Assembly: GCA_934271655.1 (NCBI GenBank)
Contig: CAKQRW010000050.1
Coordinates: forward strand, 1 to 21,035
Origin: an uncultured Bacteroidaceae bacterium
GTDB taxonomy: Bacteria; Bacteroidota; Bacteroidia; Bacteroidales; Bacteroidaceae
DNA: 21,035 bases
Direction of reading: 5' to 3'
The notes under the pieces were generated by a model. It was not told the origin of the DNA. It searched no databases and was given only the letters and a program-made list of their open reading frames with translations. The position numbers and the translations under genes are program-made. Each line of letters opens with the position of its first letter. The first letter of the stretch is position 1. Positions 1-6,745 of the stretch are shown here, piece after piece.

Positions 1-60
1 AAAAACTGGGTTACAGAACGAACCAAAACTCTTAAAAAAGTGAGTTAAAATTGGTACAAC

Positions 61-248
61 GAACTGGACACCCTAATTATTTTTCTATTTGACTCGCGCC
101 ATCGTAAGACTGACGTTCCTTTTCTACCAGAAGAAACCATGCGGACACAACGACCGACAAACGGAAGCAAAAGGCGCTCAAGAGCGTACGGCAAATAAGA
201 GACATGTCAAATTTGACATTGTAAAATAATTTTCGGTTCCTACCTAAC
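61..248 (+). repeat. Dispersed intergenic element, copy A (diverged)
   Basis: This is the most diverged of four related elements in the window. It aligns end to end with the copy at 17046-17306 (minus the extra block there) and with the reverse complements of 2760-2946 and 12445-12632. The left end (61-90) carries TAATTATTTTT then TATTTGAC, as in copy D. The middle (about 151-200) follows the shared core of copies B and C, with GGCAAATAAGAGA matching GGCAAATATGAGA. The right end (221-248) carries AAAATAATTTT and CCTACCTAA. The length of 188 bp equals that of copy C. The left and right ends are imperfect inverted repeats. The element sits directly upstream of the first gene, so it may contribute its promoter. 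No coding content is seen. Confidence 0.65.
204..219. promoter_or_regulatory. Perfect 16-bp palindrome, candidate operator
   Basis: ATGTCAAATTTGACAT is a perfect inverted repeat lying 55 bases upstream of the membrane-protein start at 274. The other copies of the surrounding repeat element lack it. Its GTCAAATTTGAC core has the symmetric form expected of a GntR-type dimer site, and a GntR regulator is encoded at 1257-1616, so autoregulation of this cluster is a reasonable guess. No protein-DNA evidence exists here. Confidence 0.4.
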
Positions 249-273
249 ATCGTTAAACAACAACCAACAAGAC

Positions 274-1194
274 ATGAAAGATTTCAACAAGGAGCGCTTC
301 GTGGCATACGCCAAGTATGACCTCAACGCCAATCAGATTTTTTACAAAAATGCAGGTATCAGCATCTTCATGACAACTATAGGAATGATGCTGTTTCAAG
401 TACTGACCAAGTGGGCCATATTCAAAGCTGTTGGGACAGACTTCACCCCTATGGACGATGGACAGCCAATGCCTGCAACTGTATTCATATACATGTCATC
501 ACTGATTCTGCTGGCTTCCTACCTCTGGGCTGGCAGCATCGGCATCTGCATCATGGCTGGCAGCTGGGCGCACGGCCTGAGAAAGAAGCAAGGAAGAATC
601 AGGGTACTCACGTTGCCAGTGTCTTCACTGGAAAAATACTTGTGGCACACGGGGCTGATGGTTGTGGGAGGTCTTGCTGCCATGGTCTGCTCTATAATAG
701 TGGCCGACCTGCTCAATGTGCTTTTCACCTGGGCTGTTACAGGAATATTTGATTGGAGATTCTCCACTCTGATAGCGCTGGCAGATGGCACAGACTACAT
801 CCTGAGCATTTGGAATAGCGAAGAAGCATTTTCTTTAGGCTTCATCACCATGCTTGTGCTTGTTGAGATAAGCTGTATGGTAATGCAGACAGCCTTGTTC
901 GTGATGTCCAATTCCATAATGTTCAAGTACAATGTCATCTTCACCTTTGTGGCACTGAGCGTCGTGAGCGGCCTGCTCAACACCGTATGGCAGATTACGC
1001 TTTACACACTCAGCAATTCAGATTTCGACCTATTACAATATCTCAATAATATTAGCAACACCACACAATGCATCACATTCTACTGCACGACCGCCATTGC
1101 CATCATAGCCTTGCTGTCTTTGGCGGCAGGCATATACTATGCAGGGTACAAGCTTTTTCAAAAGGCACAGATATATGACAAATGGAATAAATAA
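274..1194 (+). CDS. Polytopic inner-membrane protein, ABC-2 permease-like
   Basis: This is a 306-residue integral membrane protein with about six hydrophobic segments (roughly 25-45, 70-95, 122-150, 188-212, 215-240, 268-292). A polar stretch after the second segment holds a basic patch (RKKQGR) and the sequence LPVSSLEKYLW. Loops of the form LP.S..EK are common in Bacteroidota permease-like proteins that accompany YtrA-type GntR regulators, where the membrane protein usually pairs with an ABC ATPase. No ATPase gene is present in the window, so transport is inferred only from context. The gene is 62 bases upstream of the GntR gene on the same strand and probably shares its transcript. The ATG at 274 is the only sensible start before the first membrane segment. 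The substrate is unknown. Confidence 0.7.
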   Translation: MKDFNKERFVAYAKYDLNANQIFYKNAGISIFMTTIGMMLFQVLTKWAIFKAVGTDFTPMDDGQPMPATVFIYMSSLILLASYLWAGSIGICIMAGSWAHGLRKKQGRIRVLTLPVSSLEKYLWHTGLMVVGGLAAMVCSIIVADLLNVLFTWAVTGIFDWRFSTLIALADGTDYILSIWNSEEAFSLGFITMLVLVEISCMVMQTALFVMSNSIMFKYNVIFTFVALSVVSGLLNTVWQITLYTLSNSDFDLLQYLNNISNTTQCITFYCTTAIAIIALLSLAAGIYYAGYKLFQKAQIYDKWNK

Positions 1195-1256
1195 AAGTTA
1201 AAATACGCCAGCTGTATTGTTAAATATGGCAGATACAAAAAAATAAACTGACTATT

Positions 1257-1616
1257 ATGCAGTTCAAAGAAAATAAAGCTATATATTTGCAGATAGCAGA
1301 CCTCATTTGCGAGGACATTGTGACAGGAAAACTGGGAGAGAACGACAAGATACCGAGCGTGAGGGAATATGCCACCACACTGGAGGTGAACGCCAACACA
1401 TGCGCGAGGGCAGTCGACTGGCTGCAGGGGATGGGAATCATCTACACCAAGCGCGGACTCGGCTATTTCGTTAGCGATGGAGCAAAAGCGGCGGTACTCT
1501 CCATGAAAAGAGAAGCTTTCTTCACAAAGTCACTGCCTGAAATGGCAGCAGCTATGAAGATGCTTGGCATTGGCATAGACGAAGTGGCAACAGCCCTGGC
1601 AGAGCTACTCCACTGA
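1257..1616 (+). CDS. GntR-family transcriptional regulator, YtrA-like
   Basis: This 119-residue DNA-binding protein has an N-terminal winged helix-turn-helix (about 5-72). The pattern IYLQIADLICEDIVTGKL, then KIPSVREYATTLEVNANT and GIIYTKRGLGYFVS, is the classic GntR signature. The remaining 45 residues are a short helical tail rather than a full effector-binding domain, which is typical of the YtrA subfamily. YtrA-type regulators usually repress an adjacent ABC transporter operon and often their own gene. Its neighbours are a permease-like protein upstream and a DUF2807 lipoprotein downstream. The palindrome at 204-219 and an AATAC/GTATT inverted repeat at 1202-1218, just before this gene, are possible operators. 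Confidence 0.9.
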   Translation: MQFKENKAIYLQIADLICEDIVTGKLGENDKIPSVREYATTLEVNANTCARAVDWLQGMGIIYTKRGLGYFVSDGAKAAVLSMKREAFFTKSLPEMAAAMKMLGIGIDEVATALAELLH

Positions 1617-1623
1617 TGCCGCA

Positions 1624-1689
1624 CACATTATATAATAATAAGCGCATACCACATACCAGCACACATGCACTCCTTATATTATATATGTG
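1624..1689. repeat. AT-rich imperfect inverted repeat after the GntR gene
   Basis: The arms at 1624-1642 and 1673-1689 (CACATTATAT... and ...ATATATGTG) are imperfectly complementary around a loop of about 30 bases. It starts 7 bases after the GntR stop codon. There is no T-tract, so it is not a standard intrinsic terminator. It may attenuate transcription or protect the transcript end before the DUF2807 gene. Confidence 0.4.
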
Positions 1690-1768
1690 GCCTACAACCA
1701 CCTAAACAGGTACGATATGACACGAATCAAAAACTCTTAATAAACAACTTAAAAACATCCTGACGTAT

Positions 1769-2587
1769 ATGAGAATAAAGCAGTATGCAATTTTCGCCAG
1801 CATGTTTATGCTGGCAGGGACAATGAACTCTTGCAACAATGACAGCAAAGGTATCCAGGAAGCGTTCGGCATTGAGTCTCGCTATGACGATTTCAGAGAC
1901 AGCAAGACATGGGGCAAGGTGGTCAGCAAAGAGATACCGGTCGCAGCCTTCAGCGGCATAGACCTGCAGGGATGCGCCGATGTGGACTTCTACCAAGACG
2001 ATGAGGTGAGCGTGGTCATCACCGGCAACGAGAAAGCCTTGGCTCTGTATGAAGTGAGCGTGGAGAAAGACATGCTTACTGTGAGAGCTTCAGAGCAGCG
2101 GAGATTCACCAACCATCCAGAAGTGCTGATAGAGGTGCATGCCCCAGCCATATGGAAGATAAGAAACGTTGGCACAGGAGACGTGGACCTGAAGAACACC
2201 GTAGCGCTGGAGGGCGACCTGATGGTTGACGCAGACGGCACTGGCGACGTGGACATTGACTACATAAAATGCCACAAGCTCTCTGTCAGACAGACTGGCA
2301 CTGGCGATGTGGACGTGAAGCGCGGCAAATGCAACGTGATAGACATTGAGAGCACGGGCACTGGCGACGTGGACATTGACGCAAAGGCCACAACGGTGAA
2401 GACTATAGTGAGCGGCACTGGCGACGCAGACCTGAAGGTCAATTGCGAGACCCTTGATATCACAGCTAATGGCACAGGCACGGTAGAGGCCAAAGGCAAA
2501 TGCGGCACATTGACGAAATGTTGCAACGGCCTGGGCAAGATACGCACAAAAGACCTTAGGGCGACCAAAGTAAACATCATAGACTGA
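1769..2587 (+). CDS. DUF2807 'head GIN' repeat lipoprotein
   Basis: This 272-residue protein is predicted to be exported and lipid-anchored. The N-terminus (MRIKQYAIFASMFMLAGT) is a signal peptide ending in NSC, so Cys22 is the likely lipidated residue. Residues about 55-260 form a DUF2807 (putative auto-transporter adhesin head, GIN) domain. A ladder of GTGDVD motifs starts at residues 135, 157, 177 and 197, with GTGDAD at 216 and GTGTVE at 235, a spacing of 19-22 residues that fits one turn of a right-handed beta-helix. The 24-bp DNA encoding one such turn is identical at 2237-2260 and 2357-2380, suggesting recent internal duplication or conversion. The ligand and function of this family are not established. 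It follows the GntR gene by 152 bases. Confidence 0.85.
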   Translation: MRIKQYAIFASMFMLAGTMNSCNNDSKGIQEAFGIESRYDDFRDSKTWGKVVSKEIPVAAFSGIDLQGCADVDFYQDDEVSVVITGNEKALALYEVSVEKDMLTVRASEQRRFTNHPEVLIEVHAPAIWKIRNVGTGDVDLKNTVALEGDLMVDADGTGDVDIDYIKCHKLSVRQTGTGDVDVKRGKCNVIDIESTGTGDVDIDAKATTVKTIVSGTGDADLKVNCETLDITANGTGTVEAKGKCGTLTKCCNGLGKIRTKDLRATKVNIID

Positions 2588-2608
2588 CCGAAGCCCACTA
2601 ACAAGACA

Positions 2609-2640
2609 AAGGCCAACGGTGCCATGGCACCGTTGGCCTT
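2609..2640. terminator. Perfect 32-bp palindrome after the DUF2807 gene
   Basis: The sequence reads AAGGCCAACGGTGCC into its own reverse complement, centred on CATG, starting 21 bases after the DUF2807 stop. In RNA it gives a very stable GC-rich hairpin with a 4-base loop. No T-tract follows (ACTAGCAG), so it may act as a Rho-independent stop without a U-tract, a 3'-end stabiliser or a protein site. Two smaller hairpins follow: GTGGC/GCCAC near 2690 and GCCAG/CTGGC at about 2709-2729. Confidence 0.6.
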
Positions 2641-2759
2641 ACTAGCAGAAAGGCCTACAAGCATAGCCTGCACCAATAAAGGCCGTGGCACAGCCACTTA
2701 CACTTACGCCAGCCACAAAAGAGACTGGCACAAGACTAATACACATTCACCGAACAAAA

Positions 2760-2946
2760 GTAAAACAGCTTTTCATCTTTTATACCAAAGCAGGCCGCTC
2801 TCATATTTGCCGCGCCCAGTCCAGACTTTCTTTTCCTTCAGCCTATCAGTCACTACGCCCGAATAGTCCTTTTAGGCAGGTGAAGAACAGCCTATCCCAA
2901 AACAGAGCACATCGGCTAAAAAAACAATCATGAGTGCCCTACTTAC
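2760..2946 (-). repeat. Dispersed intergenic element, copy B
   Basis: This 187-bp copy is in the same orientation as copy C. It shares GCTCTCATATTTGCC (about 2797-2811) and the core TATCAGTCACTA (2844-2855) with copy C, and with copy D read on the other strand. Its right end, ATGAGTGCCCTACTTAC, matches the terminal repeat of copies C and D (GAGCACCTACTTA). The left end (GTAAAACAGC) is a diverged version of copy C's GTAAGCAGGC. It fills most of the gap between the DUF2807 gene and the xylanase. No target-site duplication is obvious. Confidence 0.75.
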
Positions 2947-2983
2947 ATTCCACAATTACACACACCTTTTACACTTAGTTAGT

Positions 2984-5554
2984 ATGACAAACAGACACAT
3001 CACAGCGCTGGTTGTGGCAGCATGCACCATGCAAGGCATGGCACAGACCCAGATAGACATCAGCGGAAACAATACTTCATCAAACTACATCTCGTACGAC
3101 AGACAGGTGGCACTTCCCTCAGACAAATGGGCAGACGTGTACATGGCGCGCTACTGCTATTTCTCGTCAAAAGTGACAGGCAGCGGCACACTCAACCTTC
3201 ACGCCGGAGGCGAGCGCTGCTATCTCGGCACAGCCAAAGGGGCATCATGGCCAGACTGGAGCCTTTTCAAAGGCGATGTTCACGTCTATCCATACAAGGA
3301 AAAAACACAGAACGCTGGCTTCTATGGCGTGATACTGGCACATGGGGGCAAAGCATTCTCTCCTGAAAACATTGAAGACGCCATAAGATCAGGCAAGGTC
3401 AACTCATCTATGGCAAACAACAAAGTGACGCTGCACGACGGGGCCACTATGGCATGCGAGGCCAACACCAACGGAGCGGGATTCAGGATAGGCGAACTTT
3501 GGACAGAGAAGGGCTCATGCATCCAGGGCTACATGAAGAAGGGCACAAGGCCTGCATATTTCATAGTAGGAGCCCTCAACACCGACGCATCCATGGCCGG
3601 AACCATAGCTCCGCCAAGCTACAGCGACACCCATCTCGTGGGACTGATAAAGGAGGGCACAGGCACATGCCGCATCACAGGCAATAACAATTACATAAGC
3701 GGTTGCCTGAGGGTGACAGACGGCAAGGTGCTGGTGATGAACGACGCCGAGGAAGCCAAAGCCGGCAAACTCAGAGGAGCAGTTGGCGCAAAGGCCAGCG
3801 CCAAAGATGCCATAGCCTTCGTCTTTGAAAAAGGTGTACTTGGCGGCACAGGCAACATTGCAGGAACTGTGGACAACTATGGCACCATAGAGCCTGGCGA
3901 CAATGGCATAGGCACTCTGCACATAGCCAACTACACATCGGCAAGCAGCAAGCCAGACCTGTGTCTGAGACCAGCTTCTGCGCTGGACATCGAAATTGGC
4001 GGAGAGCAAAACTGCGACATGATAGATGTGGCTGGTGAACTCAAGTTTACCGACATCAAGCAAGACTTCTCCACAAGCGACAAACATCCCATGGTGAAGC
4101 TCACTGTGGCAGAAGGAGCCGAACTGAACGTAGGCAATGAATTCGTCATTGTCAAGGCTGAGAAGAAGAACACCGACAAGGGTACATGGACATTCGACCT
4201 CGTAAAGCCAGAAAAGTACACTTGGGAACTTGTGGAGCACGAGGATGCCAACGGCTACACACTTGCCGCAAAACTGACATCGCTGGAAAACCAGCAGGGC
4301 GGCACCACAGGAGAAGATGACAACAAGCCTGAGGAAGGTGAACACATGGGAGCCTTCTATGATGACGGCATCGATGACCGGCTCGACGACACGAGCCTGA
4401 GAGCCTATGCGGAAAAGGATGGCATGTGGATAGGCACTGCCATCTCCACATGGAAGAACGACATCACCAATGCCTCGCTCGATGTATCCAAAGAGGCCGG
4501 CAAGGAATTCAACATGCTGGTGGCGGAAAATGAAATGAAGTTTGATGCCATAGAGCCTTCGAGAGGCGAGTTCAATTACTGGGCAGCAGACAATCTGGTC
4601 AACTATGCAAAGAACCACAGCATGAGGATGAGAGGCCATTGCCTGGCATGGCACTCGCAACTGCCAGCATGGGTGTCAGCCGACGGAAAGAAGAACGACA
4701 AGGGCTGGAGCCGCGAAGAGGCTCTGAAAATTTTGGAGACACATATATATAATGTAGTGAAACATTTCCAGGGCAACGTGGACGAATGGGATGTGGTAAA
4801 CGAGTGTCTTGCCGATGACCAGACCACCGTGAGAACCAACCCTGACGCATACGACCTAAGAGAAGAGAGCGTGTGGATGAAAGCCATAGGCGAGTCGTAC
4901 ATAGACTCGGCCTTCGTCTACGCCCACAGGGCCAATCCTGAAGCCAAGCTGTTCCTAAACGACTATGATGTTGAGATGCAGGGCAAGGCCAAGGCCGCAG
5001 CCTTCTACAATCTGGCCATGAGACTAAAGAACGACGGCATACCTATCGACGGCGTGGGCCTGCAATGCCATTTCTCCACAGGCGACATAGACTCTGTGAT
5101 GCTTGACAAGACGATGAAGAAGTTTGCGGAAGCTGGACTGAAATGCACAATCACCGAACTGGACATGGGTGTGCCCTCCACTTCAGCAAGCGACATGACT
5201 GAGCAGGCAAGATGCTACCGCGTGATCACCGACATTGCGCTGAAGAATGACAACTGCCACAGCATGGTCATCTGGGGAATGAAGGACAACGACAGCTGGA
5301 GAAGCGCATCAAGCCCACTGCTCTACAGGGCCGACATGAGCAGGAAACCTGCCTATTATGCCGTGAGATCTGCCTTGAGACACCAGCACCTTCTCAACGA
5401 GAGCACCTCCATCCAAGCTCCATGGGCCACTGGACAGAGAAGAGAAATGTATCCGAAAGGAACATACAGCACGAGCGGTGCAAGCTTGGAAAGGTCAGAC
5501 ATAGCTCCAGGAATAGTCATAATAGACGGAAAGAAATACATGAGCGGAAAGTGA
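2984..5554 (+). CDS. Secreted GH10 endo-1,4-beta-xylanase with beta-helix-like N-terminal half
   Basis: This 856-residue enzyme is predicted to hydrolyse internal beta-1,4 bonds of xylan outside the cell. A signal peptide (MTNRHITALVVAACTMQGMA) is followed by about 430 residues rich in Gly, Thr and Asn. Segments such as GVLGGTGNIAGTVDNYGTI (from about 284) resemble autotransporter-type beta-strand repeats. The GH10 barrel covers about 455-800, with AENEMKFD, RGHCLAWHSQ, WDVVNE (acid/base Glu607), GVGLQCHF, TELD (nucleophile Glu725) and WGMKDNDSW. The last 50 residues end in APGIVIIDGKKYMSGK, like the tail of a type IX secretion sorting signal. I chose the ATG at 2984 because an in-frame ATG at 2930 lies inside repeat copy B and would put 18 residues before the signal peptide. 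No SusC/SusD genes are nearby. Confidence 0.92.
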   Translation: MTNRHITALVVAACTMQGMAQTQIDISGNNTSSNYISYDRQVALPSDKWADVYMARYCYFSSKVTGSGTLNLHAGGERCYLGTAKGASWPDWSLFKGDVHVYPYKEKTQNAGFYGVILAHGGKAFSPENIEDAIRSGKVNSSMANNKVTLHDGATMACEANTNGAGFRIGELWTEKGSCIQGYMKKGTRPAYFIVGALNTDASMAGTIAPPSYSDTHLVGLIKEGTGTCRITGNNNYISGCLRVTDGKVLVMNDAEEAKAGKLRGAVGAKASAKDAIAFVFEKGVLGGTGNIAGTVDNYGTIEPGDNGIGTLHIANYTSASSKPDLCLRPASALDIEIGGEQNCDMIDVAGELKFTDIKQDFSTSDKHPMVKLTVAEGAELNVGNEFVIVKAEKKNTDKGTWTFDLVKPEKYTWELVEHEDANGYTLAAKLTSLENQQGGTTGEDDNKPEEGEHMGAFYDDGIDDRLDDTSLRAYAEKDGMWIGTAISTWKNDITNASLDVSKEAGKEFNMLVAENEMKFDAIEPSRGEFNYWAADNLVNYAKNHSMRMRGHCLAWHSQLPAWVSADGKKNDKGWSREEALKILETHIYNVVKHFQGNVDEWDVVNECLADDQTTVRTNPDAYDLREESVWMKAIGESYIDSAFVYAHRANPEAKLFLNDYDVEMQGKAKAAAFYNLAMRLKNDGIPIDGVGLQCHFSTGDIDSVMLDKTMKKFAEAGLKCTITELDMGVPSTSASDMTEQARCYRVITDIALKNDNCHSMVIWGMKDNDSWRSASSPLLYRADMSRKPAYYAVRSALRHQHLLNESTSIQAPWATGQRREMYPKGTYSTSGASLERSDIAPGIVIIDGKKYMSGK

Positions 5555-5573
5555 GTGCGCTCTGACTATAGTG

Positions 5574-5620
5574 AAAAATGCAGCCAAGATGGAAAATATC
5601 TACCTTGACTGCATTTTTTT
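5574..5620 (+). terminator. Intrinsic terminator of the xylanase gene
   Basis: AAAAATGCAG (5574-5583) pairs with CTGCATTTTT (5609-5618), and an inner CCAAG/CTTG pairing extends the stem. It starts 19 bases after the xylanase stop and ends in a run of seven T. It isolates the xylanase transcript from the aromatic operon promoter that begins 11 bases later. Confidence 0.85.
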
Positions 5621-5630
5621 CTGAAAAACG

Positions 5631-5661
5631 CTTGCCAGTTTACAAGAAATGCTTACATTTG
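5631..5661 (+). promoter_or_regulatory. Promoter of the aromatic amino acid operon leader
   Basis: A perfect Bacteroidota -7 box TACATTTG (consensus TANNTTTG) lies at 5654-5661. A -33-like CTTG (consensus TTTG, one mismatch) lies at 5631-5634, spaced 19 bases from it. Transcription would start near 5668, giving about 88 untranslated bases before the leader ORF at 5756. It lies between the xylanase terminator and the leader, where a promoter for pheA is needed. Confidence 0.7.
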
Positions 5662-5755
5662 CATATCTTTTCACAACAAAAAGTGATAAAACAACATAAC
5701 AGCATGGGTGGAAACGCCTGTACTATAAAAACAACATAAAAAACACTTCTGAGAC

Positions 5756-5812
5756 ATGAAATCATTTTTCGGCACATACTTTTATTTTTACTTTTACTTT
5801 AGCAAGAAGTAA
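5756..5812 (+). CDS. Phe/Tyr-rich leader peptide of the aromatic operon
   Basis: This 18-residue ORF reads MKSFFGTYFYFYFYFSKK: six Phe and four Tyr, with an alternating Tyr-Phe run at codons 8-15. Its stop codon (5810-5812) is followed at once by GAGCGGGA, the antiterminator segment. Composition and position are those of an attenuation leader peptide, in which a ribosome short of charged tRNA-Phe or tRNA-Tyr pauses in the run. The peptide itself need have no function. The ATG is preceded by an A-rich, SD-less context, as is normal in this phylum. No homologue is named because such peptides are rarely annotated. Confidence 0.85.
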   Translation: MKSFFGTYFYFYFYFSKK

Positions 5813-5873
5813 GAGCGGGAAGGTGTATGTCGATACATGATGTAAATTGATATTAACTTATATAGTCCCGCTC
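5813..5873 (+). promoter_or_regulatory. Antiterminator fold of the Phe/Tyr attenuator
   Basis: GAGCGGGA (5813-5820) can pair over 8 bases with TCCCGCTC (5866-5873), the 5' arm of the downstream terminator. A small internal hairpin TGTAT-GTCG-ATACA (5824-5837) shortens the distance between them. The first segment begins at the base after the leader stop codon. A ribosome finishing the leader would mask it, whereas one paused in the Phe/Tyr run upstream would leave most or all of it free. Confidence 0.8.
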
Positions 5874-5894
5874 AGATAGAGCGGGACTTTTTTT
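5864..5894 (+). terminator. Attenuator terminator before pheA
   Basis: AGTCCCGCTC (5864-5873), loop AGATA, and GAGCGGGACT (5879-5888) form a perfect 10-bp stem followed by a run of T to 5894. The pheA ATG is at 5900, so this terminator lies inside the operon's own leader, upstream of every structural gene. Its 3' arm repeats the 8-base segment at 5813-5820, which makes it exclusive with the antiterminator. Confidence 0.92.
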
Positions 5895-5899
5895 GTAGT

Positions 5900-6745
5900 A
5901 TGAGAAAGATAGCTATACAAGGAGAAGTTGGCTCATTCCACGATGTGGCAAGCCACTGCTACTTCGAGGGTGAAGACATTGAGCTCATCTGCTGCGATAC
6001 CTTCGAGCAGGTGTTTGAGGAGATGAAGAAAGACTCCAATGTGATCGCGCTGGTAGCGATAGAAAATACCATAGCGGGATCGCTGCTGCACAACTACGAG
6101 CTGCTGCGCGAGAGCGGAGCGCAGATTGTTGGTGAGCACAAACTTAGAATATCGCACTCCATCATGTGCCTGCCTGATGAAGACTGGCAGGACATCACAG
6201 AAGTCAACTCACATCCTGTGGCCCTGATGCAATGCAGAGAATTCCTTAAAAGCCATCCTGAGATGAAGGTAGTGGAGACCGACGACACCGCTGGCTCGGC
6301 AAAGCGCATCAGCGAGAACAAGCTGAGAGGACATGCGGCCATCTGCTCCAAGGCCGCAGCCAGCATCTACGGCATGAAGGTGCTGGAAGAGGGCATAGAG
6401 ACCAACAAGCACAACTTCACACGCTTTCTGGTGCTGGCAGACCCATGGCAGGCCGAGGAACTGAGCATACCGAGCAAATCAAACAAGGCAAGCATCGTGT
6501 TCAGTCTTCCGCATAGCGAAGGCTCTCTGTCACAGGTGCTGTCTATCTTCTCTTTCTACAAGATCAACCTTACCAAGATTCAGTCATTGCCCATCATCGG
6601 CAGAGAGTGGGAATATATGTTCTACATCGACGTAATGTATGATGACTACACACGATATCGCCAGAGTATTGACGCCGTCAGGCCGCTGACCAAACAGATG
6701 AAGATTCTGGGGGAATACCGGGAAGGCAAGAATACCGTGCAATAA
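5900..6745 (+). CDS. pheA: Prephenate dehydratase
   Basis: This enzyme converts prephenate to phenylpyruvate, the committed step to phenylalanine, in the cytoplasm. It has 281 residues: a dehydratase domain (about 1-185) with IENTIAGSL, SHPVALMQC and the NFTRF motif containing the catalytic-type Thr-Arg-Phe, then a C-terminal ACT domain (about 197-275). The ACT domain carries SEGSLSQVL in the GALV region but SLPI where proteobacterial enzymes have ESRP, so Phe feedback may be weak or different. There is no N-terminal chorismate mutase; that activity is supplied by the fused DAHP synthase two genes downstream. It is the first structural gene of the operon and starts 5 bases after the attenuator T-tract, so its expression depends on readthrough. 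Confidence 0.95.
   Translation: MRKIAIQGEVGSFHDVASHCYFEGEDIELICCDTFEQVFEEMKKDSNVIALVAIENTIAGSLLHNYELLRESGAQIVGEHKLRISHSIMCLPDEDWQDITEVNSHPVALMQCREFLKSHPEMKVVETDDTAGSAKRISENKLRGHAAICSKAAASIYGMKVLEEGIETNKHNFTRFLVLADPWQAEELSIPSKSNKASIVFSLPHSEGSLSQVLSIFSFYKINLTKIQSLPIIGREWEYMFYIDVMYDDYTRYRQSIDAVRPLTKQMKILGEYREGKNTVQ

Noticed and set aside
1202..1218. AATAC/GTATT inverted repeat before the GntR gene as a firm operator
   Set aside because: Five-base arms with a 7-base gap are too short to assert; mentioned only as a possibility.
3515..4660. A 381-codon open frame on the minus strand inside the xylanase
   Set aside because: It lies wholly opposite the GH10 gene, has no domain or signal character, and its openness follows from the codon bias of the real gene.
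5356..5541. A small minus-strand ORF over the xylanase C-terminus
   Set aside because: It is a shadow of the coding strand with no start context or motif.
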